A stretch of 64,000 nt of DNA from Hippopus hippopus (Eukaryota > Mollusca > Bivalvia > Cardiida > Cardiidae): NCBI GenBank assembly GCA_946811185.2, contig OX328110.1, forward strand, positions 11,388,516-11,452,515, in the 5' to 3' direction. A program made the translations under genes and the position numbers. Below the pieces are notes generated by a model. That model saw only the letters and a program-made list of their open reading frames with translations. It was not told the origin of the DNA and searched no databases. Positions 54,845-64,000 of this stretch are shown here, one piece after another; position 1 is the stretch's first letter; each line of letters opens with the position of its first letter.

Positions 54845-55752
54845 GTAGGTCCGTCCGTTCTTCATTCCTTCCCCTCCTCTCCCGTCTCTCTCTCTCTCCG
54901 TCTCTCTTCCGTCTCTCTCTTCCGTGTTTTTCTACCGTCTCTCTCTCCCGTCTCTCTCTTCCTTCTCTCTCCTGTCACTCTCTCTCCCGTTTTTCTACCG
55001 TCTCTCTTTCGTCTCTCTCTCCAGTCTCTCTTCCGTCTCTGTCTTCCGTCACTCTTCCTTCTCTCTCTCCCGTCTCTCTCTCCCGTCTCTCTCTCCCGTC
55101 TCTCTCTCGTCTCTCTTCCGTCTCTCTCTTCCGTCTCTCTTCCGTCTCCGTCTCTCTCTCTCTCCCGTCTCTTTACCGTCTCTGTCTCCCGTCTCTTTCC
55201 TGTCCCTGTCTCTCTCTCTTCCGTCTCTCTCTTCCGTCTCTCTCTCCCGTCTCTCTCCCGTCTCTCTGTCGTCTCCATCTCTCTCGTCTCTCTTCCGTCA
55301 CTATCCCTTTCGTCTCCCTCCCGCCTTCCTCTCTCTTCCATTTCTCTCTCCCGTCTCTCTTCCGTCTCTATCTCCCCCGTCTTTCTCCCGTCTTTCTCCG
55401 TCTCTCTTCCCTCTCTCTCTCCCTCTTTCTCTTTCTCTCTCTCTTCCGTCTCTCTGTCTCCACTCTTCCCCTCTCTCTCTCTCTCAAATCTCTTTCCTGT
55501 CTCTCTCTCTCTCTCCCTCTCTCTCTCCAGTCTCTCTCTCTCTCTCTCTCTTTCTCTCTCCCGTCTCTCTCCAGTCTCTCTCGCTCTCTTTCTCTCTCGG
55601 GCGTCTCTCTCTCCCTTCCCTCTTCGTCTCTCTCTCTCTCCCGTCTCTCTCTCTCTCTCTCTCTCTTCCTCTCCTGTCTCTCTCTCTCTCTCTCACTCTC
55701 TTTCCCCACTTGTCTCTCTCAACATTTCTCTTTCTGTCTCTTTTCTTCCCGC
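54845..55752. repeat. About 900 bp of CT-rich low-complexity DNA (CCGTCTCTCT-type)
   Basis: The plus strand is almost pure pyrimidine, built on irregular CCGTCTCTCTCT and (CT)n repeats, GC content rising and falling with CCGT units. Several frames are open on both strands for 100-330 codons (Ser/Leu/Pro/Val on plus, Arg/Glu on minus), as expected for a stop-poor repeat. A homopurine-homopyrimidine mirror tract of this length can form triplex (H-) DNA. Confidence 0.95.
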
Positions 55753-56780
55753 CTTTCACAATAATCAGAATCATCAATAACCTATGAAACGAGGACCGGG
55801 TTCGATGGAAGTATGGTGGATGGGTACTCTTGTGGTCTTGAAATAACTGAAATGCAATTGAAACATTGTAAAATCCTCAACAAAATCAAACGAGAACCGA
55901 ACTGGTTTTTATTTGTTTGGATTTTTGTTCGCAACTTTTATAAGGCGGTCGAGACGGGCTCTCGAGTGACTCTTGTACCCCATTGTAAACAACAGCTCTG
56001 TGTTCACACATCGTCTACGCCGTGAGTTATAACTACATATATTGCATGAGACAATACTGTCACAGTTTTATTATAGATATAATAACCAGAACGATTTGCA
56101 TACTAATTAACGACCATTTAGACGTTTTAGTGTTTTCCTAGCCTCATCGCTTTCTTCGATGATATTTCCGGTGATACTCGTGCATTTCCGGAAATAGGAA
56201 ATTCTGTCTCAATTTTTTCGTAGAAACTCTTCCTCTGTCCCGATTAGTTAGGAATCAGGAGAAATATTTTAAAGTCTCTTTTTTAATCAATTTACTTCAA
56301 ACTTCTGTTGTAGTTTTAAATTTGTAAAGCGACAGTCGGTTAATTACGAAAAGTGCCGAATAATTTCGGAATCTCTACCAAACAGAAACAGCTTAATCAC
56401 ATTCGGATGATTTTCGTTCCTTGCACTTGTATGTAAAGCAGGTAAGTGAAAATTTTAACTTCGTTAATTATTTCCAAATTCTGTAACATGAAAAACTAGT
56501 GTTTGCTGTCTTCACGTTGTTGTATGATGCTTTATCCTGTCTTCATGAGCACTAGTTATTAAATTCACGACCGCCAGTGCAACTGTTCATGTCTTCCTTT
56601 TTATGTAACCAGAACTGCACACCTTATTTTCCCAAGCAACTGGCTGCTTTCCCAGATAAACAACGGGGAAATGATGTTCGGTGTTGAGAGAAAATGGATC
56701 CTGTCAAATTGATTATCATTGATTCTCGAAAAGAGATGGCCGGGCGGTGATTCGATCTCGAAAGCTTTAATTCAGAAAGT
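55753..56780. other. Intergenic gap, no gene recognised
   Basis: A 70-codon frame at 55813-56025 has no domain or splice context. Nothing else noted. Confidence 0.45.
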
Positions 56781-56784
56781 AACG

Positions 56785-56910
56785 TAATACCTGACTCTCT
56801 AAACCATTTGTTGTAGCCAATCAGAAATTGCTTGACTTTGAAATCTAGGAAAAAAAATCTGGAGATCCAGAATTGGTAGGCATTTCAGAATGGTTGATGA
56901 ATACGACCCA
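56785..56910. mobile_element. Family F MITE, fragment
   Basis: TTGTTGTAGCCAATCAGAAA, GGCATTTCAGAATGGTTGAT, GAATACGACC. Right half only. Confidence 0.65.
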
Positions 56911-57174
56911 AGGACTACTAGAATTGTGCGCTACAACATACCAACCGAGCAAAGCTGAATTCAAAGATAACTCGATTCGACATTGCACTTGTTCGGCTTA
57001 GATTTCAATATTTAGTGAGCGAAAATATTTTCCTTATCACAAAATTGATGTGTCAGTTGAAATTGTACTCAACCATTCAGGTTTATTAGGGTTTTAGAAT
57101 TAAGCGTGATTCCCTAACCAGCAGTTTGCTCAGCACCCTTTCCTTAGATAAGCCTGTGATTTTGTCCTGCGTCC

Positions 57175-58320
57175 GTATTCACCAACCATTCTTAAGAACA
57201 TTCTTAGTCTCATTCTTCAGATTTATGTCAATATGAAAGTAACAGAACTTCTGATTGGCTAAACCGTATGGTTTAGCCAATCAGAGGGTCTGTTACAGTC
57301 AAACTTCAGTGCCTCGAATATGGGTAATTTCGAATACCAAAGAAAGCTCGAACAACGATATCCGTCCCGGCAAAATCTCTATATAATTCATATGGTTCTA
57401 CCTCGGAAAGCTCGCACAACCCCTAATTGGAACTTTCGAACACATGTCACGGTCCCGTCATTCATTTTCCTGTGTATTTTACCTCTCTGAAGTCGAACAA
57501 AGGGTTAGTCAACAATTAGACGTTGGGTTTCACACCTACATTGTTAATTGGATACGCCGGTAATCGTCTGTCAAATATTGGATAAGGTGCATGTTTTTAA
57601 CACTTACTGTAAAATATACACACACTTGCTCAATGTGTCAATTACAAACTGTCTCGCCGTGATAGAATAATCGCTTTGTTTTTAATTTTTTGTTTTTCGA
57701 GGTTGTTTACCAGAATTAGTGGTCAAGCCATCTTTGTAACGCTATGGTTGCATGAAGAGTATTGCTTATTAACACATTAGGTTTATTAACCGCAACCGTG
57801 ATCTTAATCCGCACATTTAGCGTTGATAGAAGTTATAATTAGAACATAAACAGGGTAATGTTTCGCGCTCGACAATATATGCAAATGTCCTTTCTTTTCT
57901 GATAAAATGACTTTCTAGGTATGTGCAAAAAAAATGACCTCTGGAATCGGCCGTTTAACTGGTGAAAATAGCTTATTCTCGGCCGAAATGGATACTCTCT
58001 AAAAAAAAGCATTGATAGAGCGTATCGATTTCGGCCGAAAACAATTAAACGGCCGATTTCTGCAAAATGACAAAGTTGTGTGGTGTGTTCTCCGTGATAT
58101 TTCCAAATACAAAAGTTATATAGATGCAATAAGAATACGTGCAACTCGTTCACTGACCACTTCATACTTGAAATACGGATACGTCGAACTACCGCTAATT
58201 CGAACAAATAACCTAGTCCCCGGGGTGTTCGAGCTTCCGAAGTTTGACTGTACTTTCACAGTCAGAAAATCTTGAAGTATAAGACAAAGAATGTTCTTAA
58301 GAATGGTTAGTGAATACGGA
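57175..58320. mobile_element. Family F hairpin MITE split by a 955-bp element
   Basis: Left half 57175-57295: CGTATTCACCAACCATTCTT, centre GGCTAAACCGTATGGTTTAG. Right half 58251-58320: CTTTCACAGTCAGAAAATCT, GAATGTTCTTAAGAATGGTT, GTGAATACGGAC. Removing 57296-58250 and one TA restores the family order. Confidence 0.87.
57296..58250. mobile_element. pogo/Tigger-like non-autonomous element with TA duplication
   Basis: The ends CAGTCAAACTTC and GAAGTTTGACTG are exact inverses, flanked by TA on both sides (57294-57295, 58251-58252). CAGT-starting TIRs with a TA duplication are typical of the Tc1/mariner pogo-Tigger group. The interior has inverted CGGCCGTTTAA / TTAAACGGCCG and TTCGGCCGAAA blocks around 57950-58065, and TTCGAA-rich ends. 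No transposase ORF. Confidence 0.85.
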
Positions 58321-58348
58321 CACCGCCGATCTCAATGTTTTGTTTCGA

Positions 58349-58590
58349 TTAATTGATTGATTAAATGGCGTCTACGCTGCTTTCAACATTACGTGTTTCA
58401 GTCATATCACGGCGACAGCTCGCTTATTCATTTAAGTCCTAGATTTCATATTTTACCAGAACTACGCTAGGAATCTGAAGTCTCTTGTCGAAGGACACTT
58501 CCACGAAAAAGCCAGTGCTTCCAATTAGGCTCGAACCCGTGCCTCCAGGTTGTGAGTCCTTCACTTTACCACTGAGCCACGAAGGACCCC
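58349..58590 (-). mobile_element. tRNA-derived SINE (type 2), best copy
   Basis: The minus strand reads GGTCCTTCGTGGCTCAGTGG (A box), GCACGGGTTCGAGCC (B box), then TTCCACGAAAAAG-complement body, GCTGTCGCCGTGATATGACT, and ends in an ATTAATTGATTGATT tail on the plus strand. Confidence 0.8.
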
Positions 58591-58877
58591 TTTTGGTTTG
58601 AAGCTTCGACGTTAAAAGGAACTGAATTGATTTGTCCCAGATAAATTGTCAGGTAACTGAACTTTCTTTTACAAGTCGATTTGGCGAGAACTCTGTAAAA
58701 CGTACTCGTATGTATATAGATCTGTATACTTCCTTGAATAGATCTATATCGAATAGAGATAATCAGCCTATAAACATCGGCACAAATTCATCGTGGAAAT
58801 GGCGTGTAACCTCAGTACAAGATACTTTTCGAACGGTTCTCGAACATTTAAACTTGTATTATAGAGTAGGTAGTTAT

Positions 58878-59120
58878 GATTGATTGATTGATTGTATTGG
58901 AGTTTAACGCCGTTTTAACAGCTTAGGTCTTATCACTGCGGTCAGTGCACCTACGCATCTGTTTCCTGGCTTTCTCACACCAGTACTGACACAACTTTCT
59001 TTCCAAGTCACTGACTACTTTTCTCACGTGCATCAGAGGTGAGAGGAGAAAAATCGCCGGAAGGAAAGTTTGCCTCAACCAGGTATCGAACTCACAACCA
59101 CTAGGCCACAGGTCGGATAC
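58878..59120 (-). mobile_element. tRNA-derived SINE, type 2-like/type 1 hybrid body
   Basis: The tail ATTGATTGATTGATTG is at the left and the tRNA-like head (CCTAGTGGTTGTGAGTTCGA on minus) at the right. The middle contains TGCACCTACGCATCTGTTTC and TTTCCAAGTCACTGACTACT, the reverse complement of type 1 body phrases. Confidence 0.65.
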
Positions 59121-59164
59121 GCTAGTAGATAGCTAATGGATAAATGAAGAGTGCCCACTTGATA

Positions 59165-59345
59165 CAAAAAAGTTAGACTTTTCTATATTGACATTTGCAG
59201 ATGGCTAAACACTATGGCTACAATGATGGGATTTGTCTTTGAAAGGATAGAAAACATTGTGGGAAAAGAAGAAAATGCTGGTTTACCAGCATTTTCTTTT
59301 TTCCCCCAATGTTTTCAAAAGCCTTCCTCTCAGAATTCGAGAAAC
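59165..59345. mobile_element. Family A MITE
   Basis: TTAGACTTTTCTATATTGAC, AGAAAACATTGTGGGAAAAG and a good hairpin at about 59263-59310; right terminus lost. Confidence 0.7.
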
Positions 59346-59473
59346 ACAGCTTCTTTTTTAAATCAGGGATTTAAAACACCTGCCTCTCTTTTGTAAGATT
59401 ACTTTCTAACAAAGACGGTCATGAAGACAGATGTGGTTGTTTTTATGTTTCAGGACAATAGCATCCGACCAAG

Positions 59474-59930
59474 ATGGATCTAACAGCGTTCTGGTTAGCA
59501 GCTATGCCTCTATTGTACTTGACAAACGCTGTTCCACATCGGGGAATACCCGTCGGGATACCACTTTCCACAAACCAGGCCTCGTTTTGGGATAGAACAC
59601 GTGGTGTGTCAGGTGACCTTGTTTCTGATTCGGTTCCAGAGAAAGGTACCAGTAATAACGGCAACATTGTCCCCTTCACTTTGGATAAAAGTCATGTAAT
59701 TGCTAGTTCAGGTGGTACTGTTTCGAACCTTGGCTCGGAGACAGAAAATAGGAGGAAGGAGATAACTGTAAAGTCCAGCACAGTGCAGGGATCTAACCGC
59801 CATTCTCTCTTGGTAAGAAAGTACAAACCAGTGGCGCGGAGACCCAAAACTGTAACAAAGAAAATGGCTGGTAGACCAAGAACTTCACGCATGAATCCGT
59901 CATTCCTTATTACAGACAACATGAACACCT
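59474..59930 (+). CDS. Secreted protein exon (signal peptide and basic linker)
   Basis: An acceptor TTTTATGTTTCAG at 59452 lies 21 bp upstream of the ATG, suggesting a separate 5' UTR exon. It encodes MDLTAFWLAAMPLLYLTNA (likely cleaved there), VPHRGIPVGIPL, then Lys/Arg-rich segments SLLVRKYKPVARRPKTVTKK and MAGRPRTSRMNPS. Donor ACCTgtaagt, phase 1. Confidence 0.78.
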
Positions 59931-60569
59931 GTAAGTGATTTCCTCTCTCCTTCCATTCGTTCTTTCTTTTCTTCCTCTCCTCCTCTCGCCTTCATCTCCT
60001 CAGCTTGAAACTGTGCTCCTGCAAACATGTTTAAGCTAGGCTGTCGAAAGAGCAATATATAATCAATAAATTTAAACCAAAAATAAATTAAACATTAATC
60101 AATGACGTCATTGATTTATGTGTTTTATGTTGCTAAGCACTGCTGAAAGCAAGAAGATGCATATACATAAGTAATGGCCCATTAACGTGTTTTTTTACTT
60201 AATTAAAGATGCATTCAAGTACAGAAATAAAATCACTTACCGTGCCACGTGAAAAATGAACTTGAATTATAACTGTTGAAGTAAACTGAAATAAGTTAAA
60301 AATAAATATGAGCCATGCTCTAGCAAAAGGGGGCTTAATGCATCTCCGTGATCCATGGTATCCAGGAAGCTATCACACACTTATGGATTCATAATGTCCA
60401 CATTTTTTAATAACCGACTGAATCACGAGATAGACTGGTCCTTGGACATACAGAAAATTGACCTATAGCGAAAAGTTTCGGTCCAGGTCAGCCTGCGCGG
60501 ACTGCGCAGGCTGACCTGGGTCGATACTTTTCGCAGATGCATTAAGACCCCTTTTCACAGAGCATGGCT

Positions 60570-60616
<47 letters not shown>

Positions 60617-62420
60617 CAAAGTATAAAGCCGAGCCCCGGTAGTTCAGTCGGTAGCGTGCAGGACTTGAGATCAGGGGGTCGTGAGTTCGATCCCTTGCTC
60701 GGCCAATTTCTTTCCGAGGATTGATGAAAGTCATTGCGACAGGATTCATTCCTCTCCCACCGCTGACCATTGTCTCGACGATAGTTATGTGGGAAAGCAG
60801 CCAGTGGCTTGGAAAGAAAATTGTGCGGATTACTGGTAAAAGAGTCTCCAGGAAAGCATGGATAGGTGCACTGGCCGCAGCGATATAACTGAAATAATGT
60901 TGAAAACGGCGTTAAACACCATACAATCAACATCAAAAAGTATAAAGGTCATGCAAAAGCACATTTACATGTGAGTAATAGACATGTACTTCATAAGCCG
61001 ATATGTTTCGTTGACATTTAGATTACACCAATAGTATATGTATATGAAATTTCACAAACGAGCAATTTGCGTATTATTTACAGAATGAGTTTTCTCTGAC
61101 AAAAAAATTGAGCCATGCCCTGTAAAAAGTATCAAGCTAGGTCAGCCCGCGCAGTCCGCTCGAAACACTTTGCTTTCGGTGTATTGTTTGCTATTCCAAG
61201 GACCATTCTACCAAATAATTCAGTCCGTTGTTGGACAAAATAGATTTTATGGATCGATAATTATATGATGGCTTGCTTGGCATAATGAGGCCTGCAACAC
61301 GCGAAAAGGGTTATTCGGACGTTTGCGTAAAGTGTCGTCTCGGATCAGCCTGCGCAGTCCGCGCAGGCTAATCCGAGACGGCACTTTACGACTACACTAA
61401 ATTTTGTCATAAAGTAGACTTGCGCAAAGCAGAAAGTTACATAAAAACGAAAAGTGTCGTTTCGGATTAGTCAGCGCGAAGTGCGCAGGCTGATCCGAGA
61501 CTACACTTTACGCAAATGTCCGAATGCCCCTTTTCGCGTGTTGCAAGCCATTATATCACGGAGAGTCATTAAGGCCTCTATTGCCAGAGCATGGCCCAAT
61601 CTATGTACAAATGATTAATTGACTGAATGGTGTTTTACGCCGCTTTCAACATTATTTCAGTCATATCATGGCGACAGATCATTTATTCACGTATTTCCTG
61701 GGTTTCACCAGTACTAGGCTGGGACTCTGAAGTATCTTGCCCAAGGAAACTCCCACAAAAACCCCAGTGGATCTAGTGAGGTTAGGTCACGAGTCCTACA
61801 CTTTACCACTGTGCCACGCAGGACCCCACAATCGATTGTACAAAGGTTAACTGCAATGTAAATACAGTAAGAAGCCACAAAATGATGACTATCATATACT
61901 GAAAAAGAAAAGAATTGTTTGAGTTCATTGTTGGCTATACTGTTGATATTTTTACTTTTAAGTGCATATTAACTTCATAGATCAAAATACAAACGGGTGT
62001 ATACATGTATTTTGTGTCCTTTTATATGTCACTTTCTCTATAGTTTCTTTCTAACTGACGAGAAATACCAACTATGTACTGAGGGACATAAATCCTCAAA
62101 TGCAGGATCATCCGAAGAAATATCTATGAATTATTTATTATTTATATTATTTATTTATACCTTTGTATTAACAGTGCAGCAACCAAAATGTCACATGCCG
62201 TGGATCAACGAACTTTCAAAGATACAATATTACTGGGACGGTATTAACGCCCTTTGTGATATCGCCATGACCTTTGAACGTTGTTCTACATCCGGTTCAG
62301 TTTGTCGCCGATATCCGGTTCAGTTCATGTGTTGTCCGTCCACAAGTCTTGCCGTATTGAAGAAATGCTACAAAGGCAATCCTCTGCCAGAAAACGTGTG
62401 TTTACCAACAACAATTCAAA
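59474..62420 (+). CDS. Unrecognised secreted cysteine-rich protein, two exons seen, 3' part missing
   Basis: Join 59474..59930 and 62175..62420 in phase (phase 1, GT-AG). I do not recognise the family. Seen: a signal peptide of about 19 residues, a 130-residue Ser/Thr/Lys/Arg-rich basic linker with dibasic sites, then a compact domain with nine cysteines. The second exon ends at a GTAAGTG donor, so at least one more exon should follow; none was identified before 64000. It could be an extracellular matrix or shell/byssus-type secreted protein or an immune effector, but nothing visible decides. Confidence 0.75.
59945..60300. other. Intron sequence, no feature
   Basis: AT-rich intron of the secreted-protein gene; nothing recognised. 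Confidence 0.5.
60305..60575. mobile_element. Family B MITE, reference copy
   Basis: This copy defines the family. TA, then TGAGCCATGCTCTAGCAAAA with GGGGGCTTAATGCATCTCCG, TATGGATTCATAA, GACTGGTCCTTGGACATACA, GCGAAAAGTTTCGG, a perfect core palindrome AGGTCAGCCTGCGCGGACTG / CGCAGGCTGACCT, GCAGATGCATTAAGACCCC, AGAGCATGGCTCA and TA. The TA flanks suggest a Tc1/mariner-type MITE. About 20 copies lie in the window. Confidence 0.88.
60574..60614. repeat. (AC)n microsatellite at the MITE edge
   Basis: About 19 AC units start immediately after the family B right terminus. Confidence 0.95.
60630..60935 (+). mobile_element. tRNA-derived SINE (type 1), best copy
   Basis: GCCGAGCCCCGGTAGTTCAG, GTCGGTAGCGTGCAGGACTT, GAGTTCGATCCCTTGCTCGG, full body, and end GGCGTTAAACACCATACAAT. 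The first and last stem bases of the head (GCCGAGC / GCTCGGC) still pair as in a tRNA acceptor stem. Confidence 0.85.
61108..61600. mobile_element. Family B MITE (inverted) split by a family C MITE
   Basis: Family B sequence runs to GATGGCTTGCTTGGCATAAT and resumes at ATCACGGAGAGTCATTAAGG, ending GCCAGAGCATGGCCCAAT. The family C copy lies between. Confidence 0.82.
61286..61556. mobile_element. Family C MITE, full copy nested in family B
   Basis: AGGCCTGCAACACGCGAAAA to CGCGTGTTGCAAGCCAT; first palindrome CAGCCTGCGCAGTCCGCGCA at 61348, second GTCAGCGCGAAGTGCGCAGG at 61470. Confidence 0.88.
61615..61830 (-). mobile_element. tRNA-derived SINE (type 2), B box deleted
   Basis: TTGACTGAATGGTGTTTTAC tail side, GTCATATCATGGCGACAGAT body, and on the minus strand GTCCTGCGTGGCACAGTGGT (A box). 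The segment that should hold GGTTCGAGCC is missing. Confidence 0.75.
62175..62420 (+). CDS. Secreted protein exon with cysteine-rich domain
   Basis: Acceptor after TTTGTATTAACAG. In phase: QQPKCHMPWINELSKIQYYW, DGINALCDIAMTFERCSTSG, SVCRRYPVQFMCCPSTSLAV, LKKCYKGNPLPENVCLPTTI. Nine cysteines including one CC pair suggest disulfide bonding in the secretory pathway. Donor CAAAgtaagt, phase 1. Confidence 0.75.
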
Positions 62421-62689
62421 GTAAGTGTTCTGTTTTAGTTACAGAGTGAGTTATCACGTGAACAGTTTTAGTGATGTGCTAAAACGTGATACTTCTCATC
62501 TTAAGAGCTCAAAGTTTCATCTAGAAGTGATAATATATCAGTTTTTAGCGCGGCTGTTTTAGAAGAAAACGTCGAGGTAATGTCAAAACCTTGTCGTCTG
62601 CGTCGTCGACGTCATTGACGTCGTGCAAACACTTTCACATACTCGTATCGTACTGTCTCTATTGTTACTGAATATATTTACTTCAACCC

Positions 62690-62890
62690 CAGACCAGTTG
62701 TTAACTATCAAAAGGGAAAACCAAACAACAGGGAGCAGGTAGCCATCAAAGTATTTTTGACACAGTTATGTCCCTTCTCGACTTAGAATTTTCACTGAAA
62801 ATCAAGCAATTGAAGCCAAGCGTGGGCAGACACATGCGGTGCTCTTCTGTTTTCGAGTACGACAACAAAATAGCCAAGTAGTTCCTCGAG
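62690..62890 (-). repeat. Family G dispersed repeat, copy 4 (reverse)
   Basis: GTTGTTAACTATCAAAAGGG, AGTATTTTTGACACAGTTAT, GAATTTTCACTGAAAATCAA: reverse complement of the 26.9 kb copy. Confidence 0.65.
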
Positions 62891-62934
62891 CTGGTTTCTC
62901 TTTCAGCGCCAAACGTTATAGATGAAGAGCGCTC

Positions 62935-63050
62935 TTGAAAAAGGGGTTCCAGTGCAGCTCCATGATGCATAATACCGAGCAAGTCATAACATAATTATGG
63001 ATCCATAAAATCTATTTCATCTACAACCGACTAATCTAGCCTGGATTCCA
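62935..63050. mobile_element. Family B MITE, left half
   Basis: GAGCGCTCTTGAAAAAGGGG, GCAGCTCCATGATGCATAAT, ATTATGGATCCATAAAATCT. The right half is missing. Confidence 0.65.
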
Positions 63051-63108
63051 GTCCGTTCATTATTTTCCCTGTCTATCATTTGGACGTTACTTTGTCAAAA
63101 ATGACAGC

Positions 63109-63657
63109 CTGGGGACATTCGAAAACCGATCGCAGCGACATCTACTTTATTCCGTCTCACAGTGGGGTAAACTAGATGTCGCTGCAGTCCGTTTTCGAAC
63201 GTACATGACTAAAAATAGATACCGAAGTTCCAATAGCCTCAGTTTGATCACTTCCTGTTTGTGAGTTATCTTTGAAAGTACTGACAACAAAATTTCAAAC
63301 GGGTTTTTTCACAATAACCTTATAGGATAGTTTAATAATAACAAGGGCTTTTGAAGAATGCGGTGTATTTTTAATTGCACCGACCGGCTCGGGAAAGTCA
63401 CTCGTAGATGAAATCACCCCGCTGAATTTGAATTGGTCTGAAAATGCGTGAATCCACCGTTTCCAACATTATGACGTCACGCGATAAATAAGTCTATAAT
63501 TAGATCATCTGCCCAGTTCATAGTCATGGGGAGACCCTCGAATGTCCCCAGGCGGTAATAATAACGGAAGCGATAAACATATATAAAGCTGCCAAAGATC
63601 TATATCAGACTGAGATTAAGAGAGCTTTATAAGGGGTAATTAAGAAATTATTACCGC
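63109..63657. repeat. Nested inverted repeats
   Basis: GCCTGGGGACATTCG (63109-63123) pairs with CGAATGTCCCCAGGC (about 63539-63553). Inside, GATCGCAGCGACATCTA at about 63129 pairs imperfectly with TAGATGTCGCTGCAGTC at 63173. Next to it GGCGGTAATAAT (63552) pairs with ATTATTACCGCC (63646). These look like ends of one or two TIR elements; no TSD recognised. Confidence 0.7.
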
Positions 63658-63669
63658 CTCTACCTAGGG

Positions 63670-63915
63670 TAGACTAAATCATGAGACACAATGGTCCTTT
63701 GACATGCAGAAATTTTACCATCAGCAAAAGGTTCCGACCCAGGTCAGCCTGTGCGGACTTCGATGGCTGACAAAGTTCATACTTTTGTAAAAGCATTAAA
63801 CCCCCTTTTCTACAGAGCATCGCTCATTTACATAATTCACGCTCTGCGAAAAGGGGCTTTATTGCATCTTCAAAGAGTATCGAAACCGGTCCGCCTGTGC
63901 GGTCCACAGAAAGAA
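63670..63915. mobile_element. Two family B MITE fragments
   Basis: Right half at 63670-63830 (AATGGTCCTTTGACATGCAG to AGAGCATCGCTCAT) and a left piece of a second copy at 63838-63905. Confidence 0.7.
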
Positions 63916-63919
63916 ACTA

Positions 63920-64000
63920 TATGGCTTGCAACACGCGAAAAGGGGCATTCGGACATTGGCGTAAAGTGTCGTCTCGGATCAGCCTGCGCATTCCGCGCAG
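63920..64000. mobile_element. Family C MITE, cut by window end
   Basis: TATGGCTTGCAACACGCGAA through CAGCCTGCGCATTCCGCGCA; ends within the first palindrome. Confidence 0.85.

Noticed and set aside
54782..55787. Open frames of 287-332 codons on plus and 97-159 on minus
   Set aside because: They fall in a stop-poor CT repeat and are open in several frames at once; composition, not coding.
58012..58275. 87-codon plus-strand ORF
   Set aside because: Runs through the inner inverted repeat and out of the Tigger-like element; no transposase similarity.
60630..60715. tRNA gene
   Set aside because: A and B boxes are good but sequence continues into a shared SINE body found at 20.6, 42.5 and 46.4 kb.
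43204..64000. A functional cluster linking the SLC19 carrier, THAP ORF and secreted protein
   Set aside because: Mixed strands, many kilobases of repeats between them and no shared pathway; neighbouring genes in animals are usually unrelated.

Overview
This is a eukaryotic nuclear window: split genes with canonical GT-AG introns of 0.3 to 6 kb, AT-rich intergenic DNA, several families of short non-autonomous transposons, tRNA-derived SINEs and decayed non-LTR retrotransposons. Gene content (RBMX2, GPR180, a thiamine/folate-type SLC19 carrier, a THAP zinc finger) is animal. The repeat landscape (very abundant hairpin MITEs, SINEs with tRNA heads, elements carrying CCGT/GGGC stretches) resembles a bivalve mollusc, possibly a dreissenid mussel. 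That taxon call is inference and was not tested by a search.

Layout. 1-3470: a terminal-inverted-repeat element, a gap, and a broken reverse transcriptase on the minus strand. 3808-17167 (+): RBMX2, five coding exons including a 14-nt first exon, encoding the RRM protein of the RES splicing complex with a long RD/RE-rich tail. 17168-24562: a 162-bp tandem array, interrupted by another element, then MITEs and a SINE. 35981-24563 (-): GPR180, nine coding exons, 437 residues, convergent with RBMX2. 35982-43203: intergenic, with tRNA-derived SINEs, a LINE remnant, a 535-bp foldback element made of a palindromic tandem array with an 8-bp target duplication, and a tiny LINE 3' tail with a 14-bp target duplication. 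43204-47355 (+): SLC19 carrier, four coding exons, 467 residues, divergent from GPR180. 47356-54029: repeats, plus a broken acidic N-terminal exon at 50052. 54323-54030 (-): a THAP domain ORF that lacks one zinc ligand. 54845-55752: about 900 bp of CT-rich low-complexity DNA. 57175-58320: a hairpin MITE split by a pogo/Tigger-like element at a TA site. 59474-62420 (+): two exons of an unrecognised secreted, cysteine-rich protein that continues beyond what I can resolve. 62421-64000: MITEs and inverted repeats.

The genes do not form a pathway: they are independent housekeeping or membrane genes in a TE-dense region. The unusual material is the TE architecture. MITE ends lie 13 to 35 bp upstream of 3' splice sites at six introns. 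SINEs lie in almost the same place in two copies of one MITE family. A duplicated GPR180 exon carries an in-frame stop. The foldback element is built from palindromic units. I found no convincing evidence of a new multi-gene system.
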